NCBI GenBank assembly: GCA_943735955.1
Contig: OX030955.1
Location: 5,401,269 to 5,465,268, forward strand
Direction of reading: 5' to 3'
DNA: 64,000 nt
Source: Piscicola geometra
Taxonomy: Eukaryota; Annelida; Clitellata; Hirudinida; Piscicolidae
Shown in pieces: positions 12,501 to 25,100 of this stretch. The notes under the pieces were generated by a model. That model worked only from the letters and a program-made list of their open reading frames with translations. It did no database searches and was not told the DNA's origin. Both the position numbers and the translations under genes were made by a program. How positions within the stretch are numbered: position 1 is the first letter of the stretch; every line of letters begins with the position of its first letter.

Positions 12501-12951
12501 GATATTGAATAAGTTTAATAAAGTTAAAAACTTCTTGGTCAAAATGAGTTTATAAATAAATAATTATGAATTTTTATCTATTTTTTAACTTGAAAAATAG
12601 TTAGTTAAAAGTGAAAGAACGAAACCTTAATACCAGTTCCATTATCTTGAATTTGCAAAAGCTTGAGACCACCTTCTTTCAGAGTGATTACAATGCTTGA
12701 TGATTTGGCATCCAAACTAAAAAAAATGTTTAAAGTTATGTGTGCAGTTGAAATCAACTAGGACCTAATTACTAAGTCTATCTATTTATCTTAATGATTA
12801 TTTCTTAATACTAGTTATAGGTAAAATCATATTCTTACCTATTTTCAAGCATTTCTTTGACAGCATTTGCGGGTCTTTGGATTACTTCGCCAGCTGCAAT
12901 TCTGTTAACTACTTCATCACTTAGTCTTTTAATTGAACCGGCTTTTTCCAT
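5223..12951 (-). CDS. MLH1: DNA mismatch repair protein MLH1, 17 exons
   Basis: MutL homolog, partner of PMS2-type proteins in nuclear mismatch repair. Exons (minus strand): 12839-12951, 12626-12716, 12253-12425, 11925-11997, 10593-10684, 10183-10225, 9776-9864, 9350-9462, 9001-9094, 8516-8669, 7724-8252, 7338-7628, 6912-7020, 6683-6746, 6249-6413, 5895-5987, 5223-5678. They total 2742 nt in one frame, 913 aa against 756 in human. GHKL ATPase motifs are all present: [31 protein letters not shown] and GTQITVEDLFYN. Also seen are [16 protein letters not shown], the linker motif [15 protein letters not shown] and the invariant C-terminus KVFERC. The extra length is in the linker: an Asn/Asp/His-rich part in exon 11 and a poly-Ser part in exon 12. 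Exon 7 has a tandem CAGCAG acceptor (9864 or 9861). Start chosen at the only ATG giving [20 protein letters not shown]. It looks intact. Confidence 0.96.
6415..6512. repeat. (TG)n/(CA)n dinucleotide microsatellite in MLH1 intron 14
   Basis: About 98 bp of TG with a few TT and TA interruptions. On the MLH1 (minus) strand it is (CA)n running directly into CACAAAG|GAA, the acceptor of exon 15 (6413). The repeat therefore occupies the whole pyrimidine-tract region of that acceptor. Confidence 0.95.
7415..7524 (-). repeat. Coding (TCA)n microsatellite, poly-serine tract of MLH1 exon 12
   Basis: On the plus strand this is interrupted GATGATGAT. On the minus strand, in the MLH1 frame, it encodes short serine runs separated by KPA, AP and TV, flanked by RSLHP upstream and [12 protein letters not shown] downstream. 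The downstream motif matches the conserved RRIINLTS of MLH1, which fixes the frame. Confidence 0.9.
9600..9775. repeat. AAT/GAT-type simple repeats beside the MLH1 exon 7 donor
   Basis: Imperfect AAT/GAT trinucleotide repeats that begin at the donor side of exon 7 (exon ends at 9776) and fill most of intron 7. Confidence 0.85.
9865..9990. repeat. GAT-type simple repeat at the MLH1 exon 7 acceptor
   Basis: Imperfect GATGAT/GGT repeat. On the minus strand it is an ATC/ACC repeat ending in TTCATCAGCAG, the tandem acceptor of exon 7. Confidence 0.88.
10864..11779. repeat. 31-bp minisatellite in MLH1 intron 4
   Basis: About 29-30 head-to-tail copies of a 31-bp AT-rich unit, each containing AAAAGATGTAAATAAT. 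Copies vary mainly at two positions (AAATTC or AAATTT; AATTTAAAC or AATTCAAAC), and variants are grouped, as expected of local copy-number change. It lies wholly in the intron between exons 4 and 5. Confidence 0.97.
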
Positions 12952-13367
12952 TGCTTGGATGTGATTTGTTTAAAATTGTAAACATAAATAAAAATATTCA
13001 TAATATTTCAAATATTGCCGAATATTAGAAACAAGTAAAGTGAAAGCTAACATTTAAATTTTAAAATCAAGTTTTGGTGAAAGACTAAAATAAAAGTGAA
13101 ATCATGTCTAAAAGTAGTTTTCAATTCCAAATTTTAAATATTTTATTTTTTCCAACATGAACAATTTTTATTTATTAAGTTATTTTACTGACTTATAAAT
13201 CTTCAAAAGTAGGCTTTTTATTTTATTTTAACATTTTCTATTATATCTAACTGTTTTTAATAATAAAGGTAAATTAGTTTTAAAATAAATAAAAATTAAT
13301 GAAATATATAGCAAGATTGTAAGCTTATGCAGTTACCATAGATATTCTGTAACACCCTCTGGCAAAA
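12952..13367. promoter_or_regulatory. Shared upstream region of divergent MLH1 and CDK20
   Basis: MLH1 runs left from 12951 and the recognisable CDK20 coding begins at 13368, so about 416 bp separate the two. This is a candidate bidirectional promoter. The sequence is AT-rich and I see no clear TATA box or binding-site motif. Part of it may also be a CDK20 5' exon or intron, because CDK20 has no in-frame ATG here. Confidence 0.6.
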
Positions 13368-14431
13368 GTGGAGCAATACAAAGTTCTAGGAAGAGTGGGT
13401 GAGGGGGCTCATGGAGTGGTTTTCAAAGGAAAGCATCTGCCCAGTGGAGATTTGGTGGCGTTAAAGAAAGTTCTCCTAAGAAAGATCGAAGAGGGAATTC
13501 CAAATACGGCCCTACGAGAGATGAAGGCTCTGCAAGAAATTGAAGACCACGAAAATGTCGTTAAGCTGAGGGAGGTTATACCGCATGGAATGGGATTCAT
13601 GCTGGTGTTTGAGTTTATGGTTTCTGATTTGTCGGAACTCATAAAGAACTATCAAAGACCACTGACCCAGGCACAGATTAAAAGGTACATGATAATGCTT
13701 TTGAAGGGAGTGGCGTATTGTCACAGCATAAAAATTATGCATAGAGACTTGAAACCAGCTAATCTTCTCATAAGTTCTAATGGAGTGCTCAAGATTGCAG
13801 ACTTTGGGCTGGCAAGAGTGTTTGATTCGGGCAAGAATCGCCCTTACAGTCATCAAGTGGCAACTCGATGGTACAGGGCCCCTGAGTTGTTGTTCAGTGC
13901 TAGGAAGTATGATGAAGGAGTTGATCTGTGGGCTGTTGGATGCATATTTGGCGAAATGATAAACTCATCAGCCCTCTTCCCAGGAGAAAGTGATATTGAA
14001 CAAATCTGTTGTGTGCTGAAGGTGCTTGGAGAACCAAATGACCAGTTGTGGCCTGACAAAGCGGATCTTCCTGACTTCAACAAGATCTCTTTTCCCAACT
14101 TCCCTGGCATTCCCTTCCAACAACTTCTTCCCGAGGCATCAATACAAGCCATAAGCCTCATTCAATGGTTTTCATTTATATAATTTTACAATATTTCTAT
14201 CTAAAACTCGGTTTTTTAACTTTTTAATTACAAATCATATTTTAAACCTCCAGTTTTCTTCTCTACAACTCATCAAAAAGAATGCCAGCCAGTAAGGCAC
14301 TGCTCCATGACTACTTCTTCACCCATCCCCTTCCCTGTTCCACCCACCAACTCCCTTCTCCACCCCGCAAAATTCAACCTTCTGTCGTTGAATTTGATCT
14401 TGAAGCTCCTATAATATTGCCTGAGTTTTAA
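13368..14431 (+). CDS. CDK20: Cyclin-dependent kinase 20 (cell cycle-related kinase)
   Basis: CMGC Ser/Thr kinase of the CDK20/CCRK type, linked to cell cycle entry and ciliary signalling. Two exons: 13368-14167 and 14254-14431, joined at a phase-2 intron, about 325 aa against 346 in human. Seen in order: Gly loop GRVGEGAHGVVFKGK, catalytic Lys in VALKKV, C-helix PNTALREMKALQE, catalytic loop HRDLKPANLL, DFGLA, activation loop HQVATRWYRAPELL, and CDK-insert region FPGESDIEQICCVLKVLGEP. Exon 2 gives SKALLHDYFFTHPLP and a short tail ending ILPEF. All catalytic residues are present. The first codon here is GTG, where relatives have Met (MEQYKVLG against human MDQYCILG), and an in-frame stop lies at 13351. 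The Met codon is probably split by an intron (A|TG, with AAAAG as acceptor), or a non-AUG start is used. Confidence 0.93.
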
Positions 14432-15189
14432 AAGGAACAAATATCCTATTTATTTCGTCAAATTTAATCATTGAAGAAAGTAATTTTAAAAAATTTAATT
14501 TAATTCTCATTGAAAATGAGTCTTTGAAAAATCAATTATAGAAATATAAGTGTATATAAACACATTTAGTAGATGTTGATGAATAAAGTGGAGTGCCAAA
14601 AAGTAAAAAAAGATATAAGAGATCCACGATACTTGGACACTTAAAATACGCCAATGAAATGAAGGACAGTACAACATGTGTAAAAGTTTCAACAATGTGT
14701 GCACTACAATGAGTTTAGTCAGCAGTCAGGATGCTTCAAGAAAATAGTCTTTGGTGTACTGGGCCTTTTATATCTAGTTGTAATCGTAGTTCAGCTTAAT
14801 TTGCCTTCTGTTTTGCATCTGTACGAAAATTACTGATTATTCTTTCTCGGCCCTAAAAGTTCAAAATTTTGGTTTTAACAGTGGATGAAAGAACGCTTTA
14901 ATATGATAAGCGCTTGACACGTTAAAAGCTTGAGAGAAATAGATTAAAAAACATAAAATAGTATAGATAACATAAAAATCAAAGTGTCTAATATAACTAA
15001 AGTTTCTTAACAAAGTCTATAACAAGTTAGGTAGTAATCAAGTCAAATGTATCCAAAGTATCTTAAAAACCTTCACTCTTATTCATTAACACAACTACTC
15101 AAACTGAAACTAAGGCTTCTAGCACCACATTCCTCCTTATAATTTATATATATTTAGTAAATCCTTGAAAGTTCACGAACGTATAAGCA
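14432..15189. other. Convergent intergenic region CDK20 / NO VEIN-like gene
   Basis: The 3' ends of CDK20 (plus) and the NO VEIN-like gene (minus) face each other across about 760 bp of AT-rich sequence. Probably both 3' UTRs. No further gene seen. Confidence 0.6.
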
Positions 15190-16128
15190 TCATTGCAGCA
15201 CCACAGCGAGCTTCAACTGATCTCTATTCAGAGACTTTCTGAGGTTCTCGATCTTCACCAGCCGGATCTTCTCCTGGCCCACCCCGAAGACTCGGTAGAT
15301 GTGGTAGTTGTCGTTGTGTTCGACAGCGCACGACAACTCCTGCAGACTGATCTCGAACCATCGCTTGTCGATCGAGGAAGTTGACTTCACTTCGATGTAG
15401 ATGTCCCGATCGTCCGTCAGTCTCACCTTCAAACAAATGTATTTATATAACGCTTTTTATTAAATTCAAGAAAGCATTTTTACTTTGTCATCGACTACCC
15501 TGGCACTACCTTTTATTGAAATACCTCTTTGCACTACTGCAAATCGATAATTGACACACATACACATACACCTGCAAGGCATAAATAACCACATGCACCT
15601 ACAACAAACACAGTGAACTACCTTGATGTCAAAGGGGGCCACAGTGAAGGCATCCTGGTTCATGTGCACCACCTGAGAGATGTATGACTGCATTATGAAA
15701 CAGGAAAGATCGGTAACTATCGACTTAGCAATTAGTTTTTTTTAATGTTTGGAGCTGAATAGTTCTGAGTATTTCATAATAAAAATTGGAAACTCAATAA
15801 ATATATCGTTTTTTTCCATTTAAATAGTCATTCAAAAACTTTAAAAAACTCATTTTAGCTGCTACACCAGCAATAATGGTTTGAATTATCCTCAGGCCTT
15901 TTATAATGATAAAAAATTTAACATTTAAGAGAACCTCAGCGATTTGTGAGTTCTCCTTTTCCTTCAATTCCTGCAAGTGCTTCATGACGATCAGTTCACC
16001 CAGTCTGCCAATCGCCAAGAGGTCCTTGTCTTCAACGTTGGACGGCATGAAATCGTCAAAGGCTTTTGTGTTCGCCATCAACTCCTCTTCCAGCACCTTT
16101 ATACCAGACACATCCATCGATATCAACT
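15190..16128 (-). other. C-terminal NOV (DUF3883) domain of the NO VEIN-like protein
   Basis: Last three exons. Motifs in order: LLAIGRLGELIVMKHLQELK, then VAPFDIK, then IYIEVKSTSSIDKRWFEISL, DNYHIYRVFGVG and VKIENLRKSL. This order matches the NOV_C/DUF3883 family at the C-terminus of plant NO VEIN proteins. The FDIK...EVK pattern resembles a PD-(D/E)xK nuclease core. That comparison is an inference; nuclease activity is not shown. Confidence 0.82.
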
Positions 16129-19100
16129 CTGCGAGAGGGGTCGAAAGGTGTGTGATTTTAGGGCTGTATATAAAACGCTGGATTTCGGGATGCGCTTGTT
16201 AAGAGAAAAGAATGCAACGTGTAAAAAGCTGCGGAGATACAAATTAAAATGTAATATTTATTTCTGCATGCTTAATTCATAAGTAAGTAACCTGTGTAGG
16301 CGTTGAAATCGACGTTGCTTTCAGACTTAGAGGAGGTTCTGCCAGTTTTTCTGGCGTTGAAGTCGGCTAAGGCTGCCAAGCTTGGAGGGACTGCAGAGTC
16401 ATCAATGACGCTTCGACCCCCGACGTCACAATTAACATTATTATTATTTGAAACATTATTATTTGAAACATTATTATTATCTTTAGTCTTTACATTAGTG
16501 CCTTGGGTTTCTTTCTCTACAGCTGCAGCTTCATTCTTACCTTTGATGATTTTTTGACTTAACTCACCGGCAGTTTCATCATTATCTTTAGCAGCATCAT
16601 TGCCGCAAACATCACTGGCTTGATTACCTTGGTAACCATTTCCGTTATTTTTGATACTAACTTTATTAATTTCATTCATTAAGTTTTTGCTTTCATCCTT
16701 TTTACCTTTATCACAAGTTGATGCTGCCTCGTTCGCATCACCTTCCTTACTGACAGCCCTATGCTTTCCTGCTTTTCCACTCGCATCAGCATCTTTCCCA
16801 CCCTTATCCCTCTTCATTTTCTTATCATCAGTTACATTCGAATCAACTGCGTTATCACTTCTTGAACCACTGTTATCCCCACCATCTTTGTTATCATCAC
16901 TCTTTAAATTCCCTCTATTATAAACACCCTTGACACCTGTGCGAACCTCCTCAACCTCGTTCCCATCTTGGTCTTTCCCTTGCTTTTCCTCAAAGTTGTA
17001 ATGGTGAGTTTGGAAGGAGGGTTTCTCGCTCGAGGTATGGGTCTTTTCTTTGTTTTTATTGATCGAAGAGAGGCCATCTTTCCTCGACAAAGGCGGCCAT
17101 CTCCTGATCGCATTCTCTTCCGGGTGCTGACTCTCAGTGTCGTCCTTGTCACTCTTCTCTTGTTTGTAGAAGTTCAGCGTTGGTGCAACCGCTGAGTTGT
17201 TAGAAATGCATTAGCGAAATGATCGAAAAATATATCGAATTGATTATAATCAAACGTCATATTATAATTTTAATGATTCTAATTAACTGTTATGTGAGGT
17301 TCTATTTTATTTTTTGAATAATTATTCAAAACATAAAATAAAACTTAACATAGCAGTTAATTCATAACTATTAGGCTATAGAAAAACTTTGTACCGTATT
17401 GTAGTTTGTCTGGAACAGTCCACTCGAATTCGGGGGTGGCCGTGCAGTTGTGCGCCTGCAACAGGCCGTCCAGCATCTCGAAGTTCTTGCTCCACATCAT
17501 CGTCGACACCTGGATCAATAAGCTCCTGCGCGCAAGTGTTCGACCAGATTAATAAATCAACGTGAATTAAAAAGATTTTAAAAAATAAAAATATAAATGT
17601 TAAAATTTTCTAAAATGAAAATAACAAAAAGTATAAAAAAAACAATAAGCATCAACCTTAGGTCTTTGAAGCACATTTCTGAACGCATTTTAACATTAAT
17701 ATTATCGCAGGATCTTCCGTGAAAACTGAAGTAAATAGAAATCTCTTTGTTCAGTTCCAAAAATTCTTCCAAACTGGTTTGGCGTACGTAGAATGTGGAG
17801 TCATGGATTTTGCAAGGCTTTTCGATTGTTTCTGTGGCGATGCGTTCACCAGGTCTTTGTCGATCAAAACTTGGCCACGTTAAATGGTACACTAGTTGTA
17901 ACTTTGAAACCTTAGGAAAATGGGTAAAATGGGAAATTTAGTATTTTTTAGGATAATTAAAAAAATATATTTTTTGAAGTTTTAATTTTTTATTTCTCTG
18001 TTAAATTCTGCTCGACCTTTAAAAATAAAAGTTTAAAAATCAAATATGTTAATCTAGGATGAATAAACTTGAAAAAGGCATACTTGAGCAAAGTTGAGTT
18101 CTTGCAACTTTTGTTTTATGTTGAAATCTTCTTCCAAATAGCGATGCGTAACAGGGAAGTGAGACAAGAGATACTTCTGGACGTAAGGAAGCATGGAGGC
18201 GAAATAATCCCTCAAGTACTTTGAAGTGTTGTAAACTTCGGTAACTGTCTCGATCGTCACCAGCTCTGTGAGGCCTTTGACGCCGAAGAGTTTCATGAAA
18301 ACATTGGCGAACCTTGAAACTCCAGACGACTGACTGCTCCTCGACTCGCTCAGAATACTCTCCTGCTCGTACAGACTGATCATGTGCACTTCTGAGTTCA
18401 ACTCGAACAGCGTCTCCAGCACTGGATCGTCTATCAGTGCTACCTGATCGTACACAGACACCCATTTGTTCGACTTGCTCGGGAAAATCTTCAAGCCTTC
18501 GAGACTCTTCTTCACCTTCGAGAGACATTCCTCGTGCGCATCTTCGCCGAGGTTTTTCAAGTACCTGCCGATCAAGCTGAAGATGACCTTGACGTCACCA
18601 CGAGTTTCCTGACTGACGACGTGGTTCGAAGTGATGTGCTTCAAAACGTCTAAGTAGACCAGAAAGTCAGGTTTCTTTTTCACTCTACACGAGTCGGTGA
18701 AGAAGTTTTCCGAGGCGGCAGGGTAAAAGGCACTCAAAATGACGGGTATGCTGAACTCTTTCAACTGGGAAATCTCCTTGGAGTACTTGTTCAGCAAGCC
18801 AGTTTCATCAGACCAACACACCACCTCAGTCCTCACAAACCTGCCTTCCCCTATGTCCTTGAATGTGTCTGGAGCAACTCGCGTTTTATTTTCGCTTGGA
18901 TCACGAACGAAAATGACTGGATACTTCGCGAGGATTTCGTTTAGGTCGCTTTTGTTTACATTTTCGTTGATATAATCGTAAATTCGCGAAATTCGTTCGT
19001 ATGAATCAACGAACTTCACGGGTTCGTTAGAAGCGGTTTCGTTGTGTTGATAAAAATTGTTTTCCACAAAGCGAGAACACCACGATACGAATGCCTGAAT

Positions 19101-22100
19101 GATTATACTCGAGTGTCTGTAAGTTTTGATGTTCAGAAAGTGTGCCATTTCAACGTTCAAGTGCTCCTCGGGAATCGTAGAGTAATCCACGTGGTGCCCG
19201 AGGTTCCAAAAGAGATATTCCGTGAGACCCACTATGCATGGCGACTGAGTCACTTCTCCTAAGGCCAATTCGCTCATCTGCGAGATTCGATCAATGAATG
19301 TCTTGTTTTCTACCACGTTTCTACGCTTTTCAAAAAGTTTTTCTTCTTTTCTTGCAGGATGTATTTTGAGGATCGGAATCCATTTTTTCGTTCTCAAAAA
19401 CACTCCCAAACTGCTGGGAAAGTCGATTACACGCATCGTTCTGGAATTGTTGGACCTTCTTTCATGCTCGTTTTCTTCTTCTTCAGCGTCTGTAGCCTCT
19501 CTATGAACCGACATTTTAGCCCGTAAGTACGCACTTATCGACAAGACTGTAGTATCAGTATTTTCGGCTTTGCTGTCAATCGTCCAATAGAAATTCAGAA
19601 TCTCAAAAAGAAATTTCAATTGTTGGTAGGAGTTTTTGTCGTTCGTTTCGATACATGTGTTTATGATGCTGTAAAGTTCAATGCATGAAAAGTCAGTGAC
19701 CAAGAATTTGCTTTCGTTGCTTTGAAATTCTTGCATGGCGTCTTTGTACTCTTTAGAAACCTTTATGTAAAAACAATAATATCAACTAAGTCATTTATGT
19801 ATAAAAATAAAAACTAATATTTAAGAAAGCAAGAATACATTAAATGAAAGAATCTAGGCTAACTCTTAAACAGCGAAATAACGACCATTAGAAGCGAAAT
19901 TCTCGCAATTTCAAATGCACCTCATCACTAGAGTCGATGATGACGTTTTGCTGTTTGATGCACAGGAAGTCTCTGACCCCCAATGCTGCAAAGAAGTCCC
20001 TCCAGGACGCGACATTTGTTTTCGACTTGTCACTGCCCAGGTAAAATGGCTCGAGCAGGATCCAGTCGTAGCCTTAATGCAAGGTTATTGTGGGAAAATA
20101 TTATATTATTATTATAGTAGGTTTGTGTCTTTACATTTTTTCTATAAATGTGAAAAGTTGACTCTAATAAAGGCTGTAGAAAAGCTGATTCTTTTCGAAA
20201 TTTACTCTTTGCACTATCGTTTTGAACTTGTAGTTAGATGAAAATTGTGAGATTGTTTGTGGGAGTTATCGAATAGCATTTATGCAAATTAAAACGCTAT
20301 AAATCTATTTAAAAATTTGAACTAATTTTAAATGCACTATTTTTAATTTAATCCTTTTCCCCCATTTATTTAGATACATTTTATTCGATCGTGCATTGAA
20401 ACTCACAAGGAAACTGCCTGTTGAGTTGCAGTTTGTTGTCGTACTCGTGGGTGAAGTGGATGGCGTCCAACGAGGCAATCTTCAGTCCTTTGTTCGTGAC
20501 GATGGGCAAATTGCAAGCGAGTTCTTTCATGGGAATGGTTGATGCATGGATAGTGAACATATCCTTCAGCAAAAGAGTGTAAGCGATGTACACCTTGGGC
20601 GACTTTACCTGCAAAGTGTATGCAAATCTTCTTTAATATATTTGAAATATTATTTTGTAGACTATCCCTACTAGAATTTAGTTAAGAAAACAAATAAATA
20701 ATTAAATAAAAAAATAAGTAATACTCAGTTTAAAAGGCATTGTAATAACCACTCAAACAAACACTTGCAAAGAGTGCCTACATTGCCTGGGTTTCTGAGG
20801 CAGGGGAGGATGTGATGCTTCACCAGGTCTGACGGCACCATTTCCTTGACACCCACCTTCTCCAGCATCCACATCACATGCGCAGCCAACGAACCGTCAG
20901 CGAGACGCATGCTCAATCGTCTGTCCACTGTGTCGAGGTCCTTCTCGAGTGTAGCCATCATTTCTGAAATGGATTTTTAGATCACTTTTCAATTAATGAA
21001 TTTAGAGTTTTCAGTAGACTTATTGGAATGATCGTAATAATAAAGATTATTCAGTTTTTTTTAAACTCAAGAACATGTCATAAGTTTTAATAAACCGATT
21101 AACCTTCCCTGAAAGATCCAAACTTTGAGTTTTTGTTTGCTTTTTTTTTACTTTGTGGAGCGGCATTGAATGGAAAAAAGACTGATTGGCTTTCCGTCAA
21201 CTCGCAAATGCGAATGACTTTTCCATTGCTGAGAGGCAGAGTGAGGAACTCTTTGAGTGGACTGACAACCACGTCACCCAGATTCTCGTGCATGCAGTGT
21301 CGGTACAGGCATGCAACCCACGTGCAGAAGGATTCGATTGCATTGTCTGAAGCGAAGTTGAACGTTCAAAACTTCGTTATTTAAAACTTAAAACATAAGA
21401 TTATACAGTGGAATGAGATGAGAATAAATAATTTTAAAAGTTTAACCACTTTATTTGAACGAAACATTTGAGTATAAAAAACTTAATTATTATCTCGATT
21501 ACCACTAATTGAGCCGTTCTTTTCAAAGTCATCATTGAAGTTCTTGCAAAGAAGTTTTCCGATCTGCAGCAGGTGTTTGTAGTTGAGGCGTTGAACTCCG
21601 AGTTGAAGAAGGATGGAGTGGCTGAGGTTGCGGACGAAGTATGGATCTAGGTAGTTGAGGCCTGGGATGAGGAGGGAAAGAGGGTTTGAGAGATGGTAGA
21701 TGCATTGAGAGGTTGGTGAGTTTGTTGGTAGGTGGATAACAAAGTGTTTTAGGGTTTGGAGGTGAAGTGGGGGCTTTTGCAATAATTAGTAAATATTACG
21801 CTCATTTATTTAGCTCATTAGCGCATTATTAAGTGTGTGAAAATTAAAATTTATGCATGTATCATGTAAACATACCGGTGAGTGAGTGTATCACTTTAGG
21901 GTTGAAGTTCTGCAAAACGACCGGGTCTAAACACATGAGTAACTGCGAAGGCAAGCACCAAACACCCTCTGGGAAAAATTATAGACTTTTTATGAGTTAA
22001 TTATATTTAAATTTATTAATTAGAGTAATAATTTCGAATAGAGAAAAGCAAGAATTTGAATTAGTAAGTTACATTTATTTAAATTCTAACAAGAATAACT

Positions 22101-25100
22101 TCAAGGAACGTATAACTTAAAATAGGCATTATTAATGCTTTAAGTTATTCTTGGCACCTGCGGAAGGGAGGCAATCAGTGGCCTTGAGGGAGTTGAGGAT
22201 CTGTAGGGAGACTGGCTTGAAGAAGTCGAGCACCTCGTCTGGTTGTGGCAGGAACCGGAAAAACCTGCACACCTCTTCTTGAGGCTTGTCGCCACCTCTT
22301 GTCTACAGGGTTTGCAGCGTTAGTAATAGTGGTAAGACTTCTAGAAAAAAAATAGTGTATCAGAATTTCTTTTTATTTCAGTAATGAGAACTTTAAAAAC
22401 TATCATAACGTAACATTATTAAAGATTTTCTGGACAAAAAACATTTGTAATGAGTTTTAAAAATCCCTAATCTTACATTTTAACTCTAATTATCAACAAA
22501 ACTGCAACTTTCTGTGCATCAGCGCCCAACCTTGAAGTACTCAATGGCGTCGATGAAGACCATGGGCAACTTGCTCCTGAGCCACTGGTTCCACAACGAA
22601 TCGTTCACGTCCTCTCTGGACGAGGGCACGTCAAAGTCGCCTGAAGAAGTCAAAAGTGCGATTAGTTTGCCGGTGAGTTTATTAATTCTTTAATAATATC
22701 TTTCAATCAATAGTATGTCGGTAATTACTGAAGCAAACAACTTCGTAAAAATTAATTATAATAGACTAAATCTGCAAATAAAAACTTTAATGGTGAATTC
22801 AAAGTCATTTAAAGTGAATCGAAAAAGATGTTTTTCAAGCGCATCTGACCTTGAACGATGAACCTGAAGCCATATGACCTCAAGGGAAGAAAGGCAAAGA
22901 CTGGTTGTTTCGGTGGCATCTGTGTTACGAAATCATCTTAAAATATGGCTTGATGTTGCATGTTTGAGAATAGGTAAGTCCAAGAAGAAGACGATGAAAT
23001 AAACCAAATATTTAACTTCATGTTTTTAACAGCTTAAAGTGTTTCGCTGGCGTTATGTAAGTTATAGGATTGATAAAAGTTATTAATCCGATGTCGAACC
23101 AAGTTCTGGCTAGAAGAATCGAAAACGGGAAAAGCCATGGCCAACTCAGTCGATTGTATATCTACCATAGATTTTGCCTGGAAAAAATTAATATAAATCA
23201 CTTTTAAACTCAAAATTATCCGTAAAATCTTGGAAAATTCTAACAAAATCAATTAACTCAAAGAAAAATCTAAAACACACAACAACTCACCTCCTTGCAT
23301 ACTTCTGTAGCATCAATCACTTTCTTGATCACTACCCACTGCTTAACCTTTTCGCCATCACTTATCTCCACCATATTGTCTCCGATATCACGTCTGCTCA
23401 TCGATCGGCTCACTCCAGACACCTGGCGCACATGAATAATGGCGTTTATTTTATTAATTTGCCAACATATCCACTATATGCCACCCTAATACGATATTTT
23501 TCTATTCTCAATAAGTCGTACTGAGCTCAAATCGAAAATCTACGAAAAATTGCGAAAGAATTCTAAATACAGGGTTAAAAACATCTAAAATTACACATTA
23601 AAAAGCCATCCATTCACTTTAAACTGATTAACTTGCTCCACTTACCTCATCAATCCCAATTTGCTCCGCTAACCTCATCCATCACGACGATCTGCTTCAG
23701 GCGATTGAGGAAGAGGAGGAGCGAAGGGTGAAGGTCATTGAAGCTGTTCCTCATAGCCTTGTCCTCCTTCACCACGTCCTTCAGTGGCAGGCGAATTCTG
23801 GTTCGGTACCTGTTATGTGGATTGTAAATTGGGATGTTGGAAGATTAATTAAATTAATCTGTTGCCAATGTTTGGCAGCAATCGCAGTATAAAATAGTAT
23901 GAAACTATTTCTGGTTTTTAAAATGTATGTAGTTAGTATATTTAGTATCATCATCGCGCGGGCGAAAATAAGAGGTGAACTGGCCGACGATGCACATTTC
24001 TCCGTTGGCTTTTAACATTTTCGTCGGCAGTCCTACGAGCCAACAAAGTGTTGTCATGACTTTCCAACAGACATATTCTGCAAATACCACAAGTGTCTTA
24101 ATAAAAACTACTTTAAATTGTTAACCACCTTTTTTGATCTTCAGATCTTCCTATTAATTTCTGCCTTTCTACCATTTCCTTCTCTCCCTTGTTCTGGACT
24201 TCAAAATTCATCATTGTTGCATCAGTGCCATCTTCAAAAGACTTGTTTTCCCCAGCAATGTTTCCCTCCTTCCCTTCGACTTTTTCATTTTCACCACCTG
24301 CATTCTCCACAGCGTCTTCTCCAGATTCACCGCAGGCATTTTGACTATCACCCCTCAACACAGAATCACTGACAGCAACAGCATCGCTTATCCAATACGG
24401 CAAGATGTAGCCTAGAGGCTTGGAGTTCACGTCGAACATAACGCTGAGGCCTCGAGAGAAAATCTGCGGCGTGTCAGTGATCCTAAAGACCGACTTGAAA
24501 CCAATGCCCTTTTGTCCTGTCAAACAGTTTTTACAAGGTTTTAAAAGTTGTTGAAAGTTTAGCAAGAAGTTATTGGATTTAACGTGATGCACAATTTGTA
24601 TAGACTTTTTAATTTAGTTTTGAATGTTATGTGTTTGAAAACAGCCTTTTTTACCAATGTAGCCTGCTTTATGTTTTCCCTTAGTGGTTCTACCCACGTC
24701 ACATATAGCCTTCAAGTCTTTTTGTCGAAAGCCAACCTTTAATGATATGATAAATGCATTAATAGTGTATGAAATTATGATAATAATAACGATAAAAGTA
24801 ATCATACACAGAATGAAATCAATTAAAAATTTATATTAATCTTAAACTAATTTTTTCAAAATAGTTATAAATCCTGACGATACTACCTCATTGTTGCAGA
24901 GAACAATATCATCCAAGCCAACTTTGAATAGGAGGGATGGAGTAGAACCTAGTGAGTGAGTGTGTTTTGAGGTTTAGTGTAATTATTGAATTCACCTCAT
25001 TAATTTCTTAATTGATTTCTTCATCATGAAGTTCATGCATCAACTAGTTGAAAGTGCCATAATGAGATTCAAGTTCAGCTAACGAAATGAAAAGAGATTG

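Noticed and set aside
13409..14161. Minus-strand frames opposite CDK20
   Set aside because: Shadows of the kinase exon.
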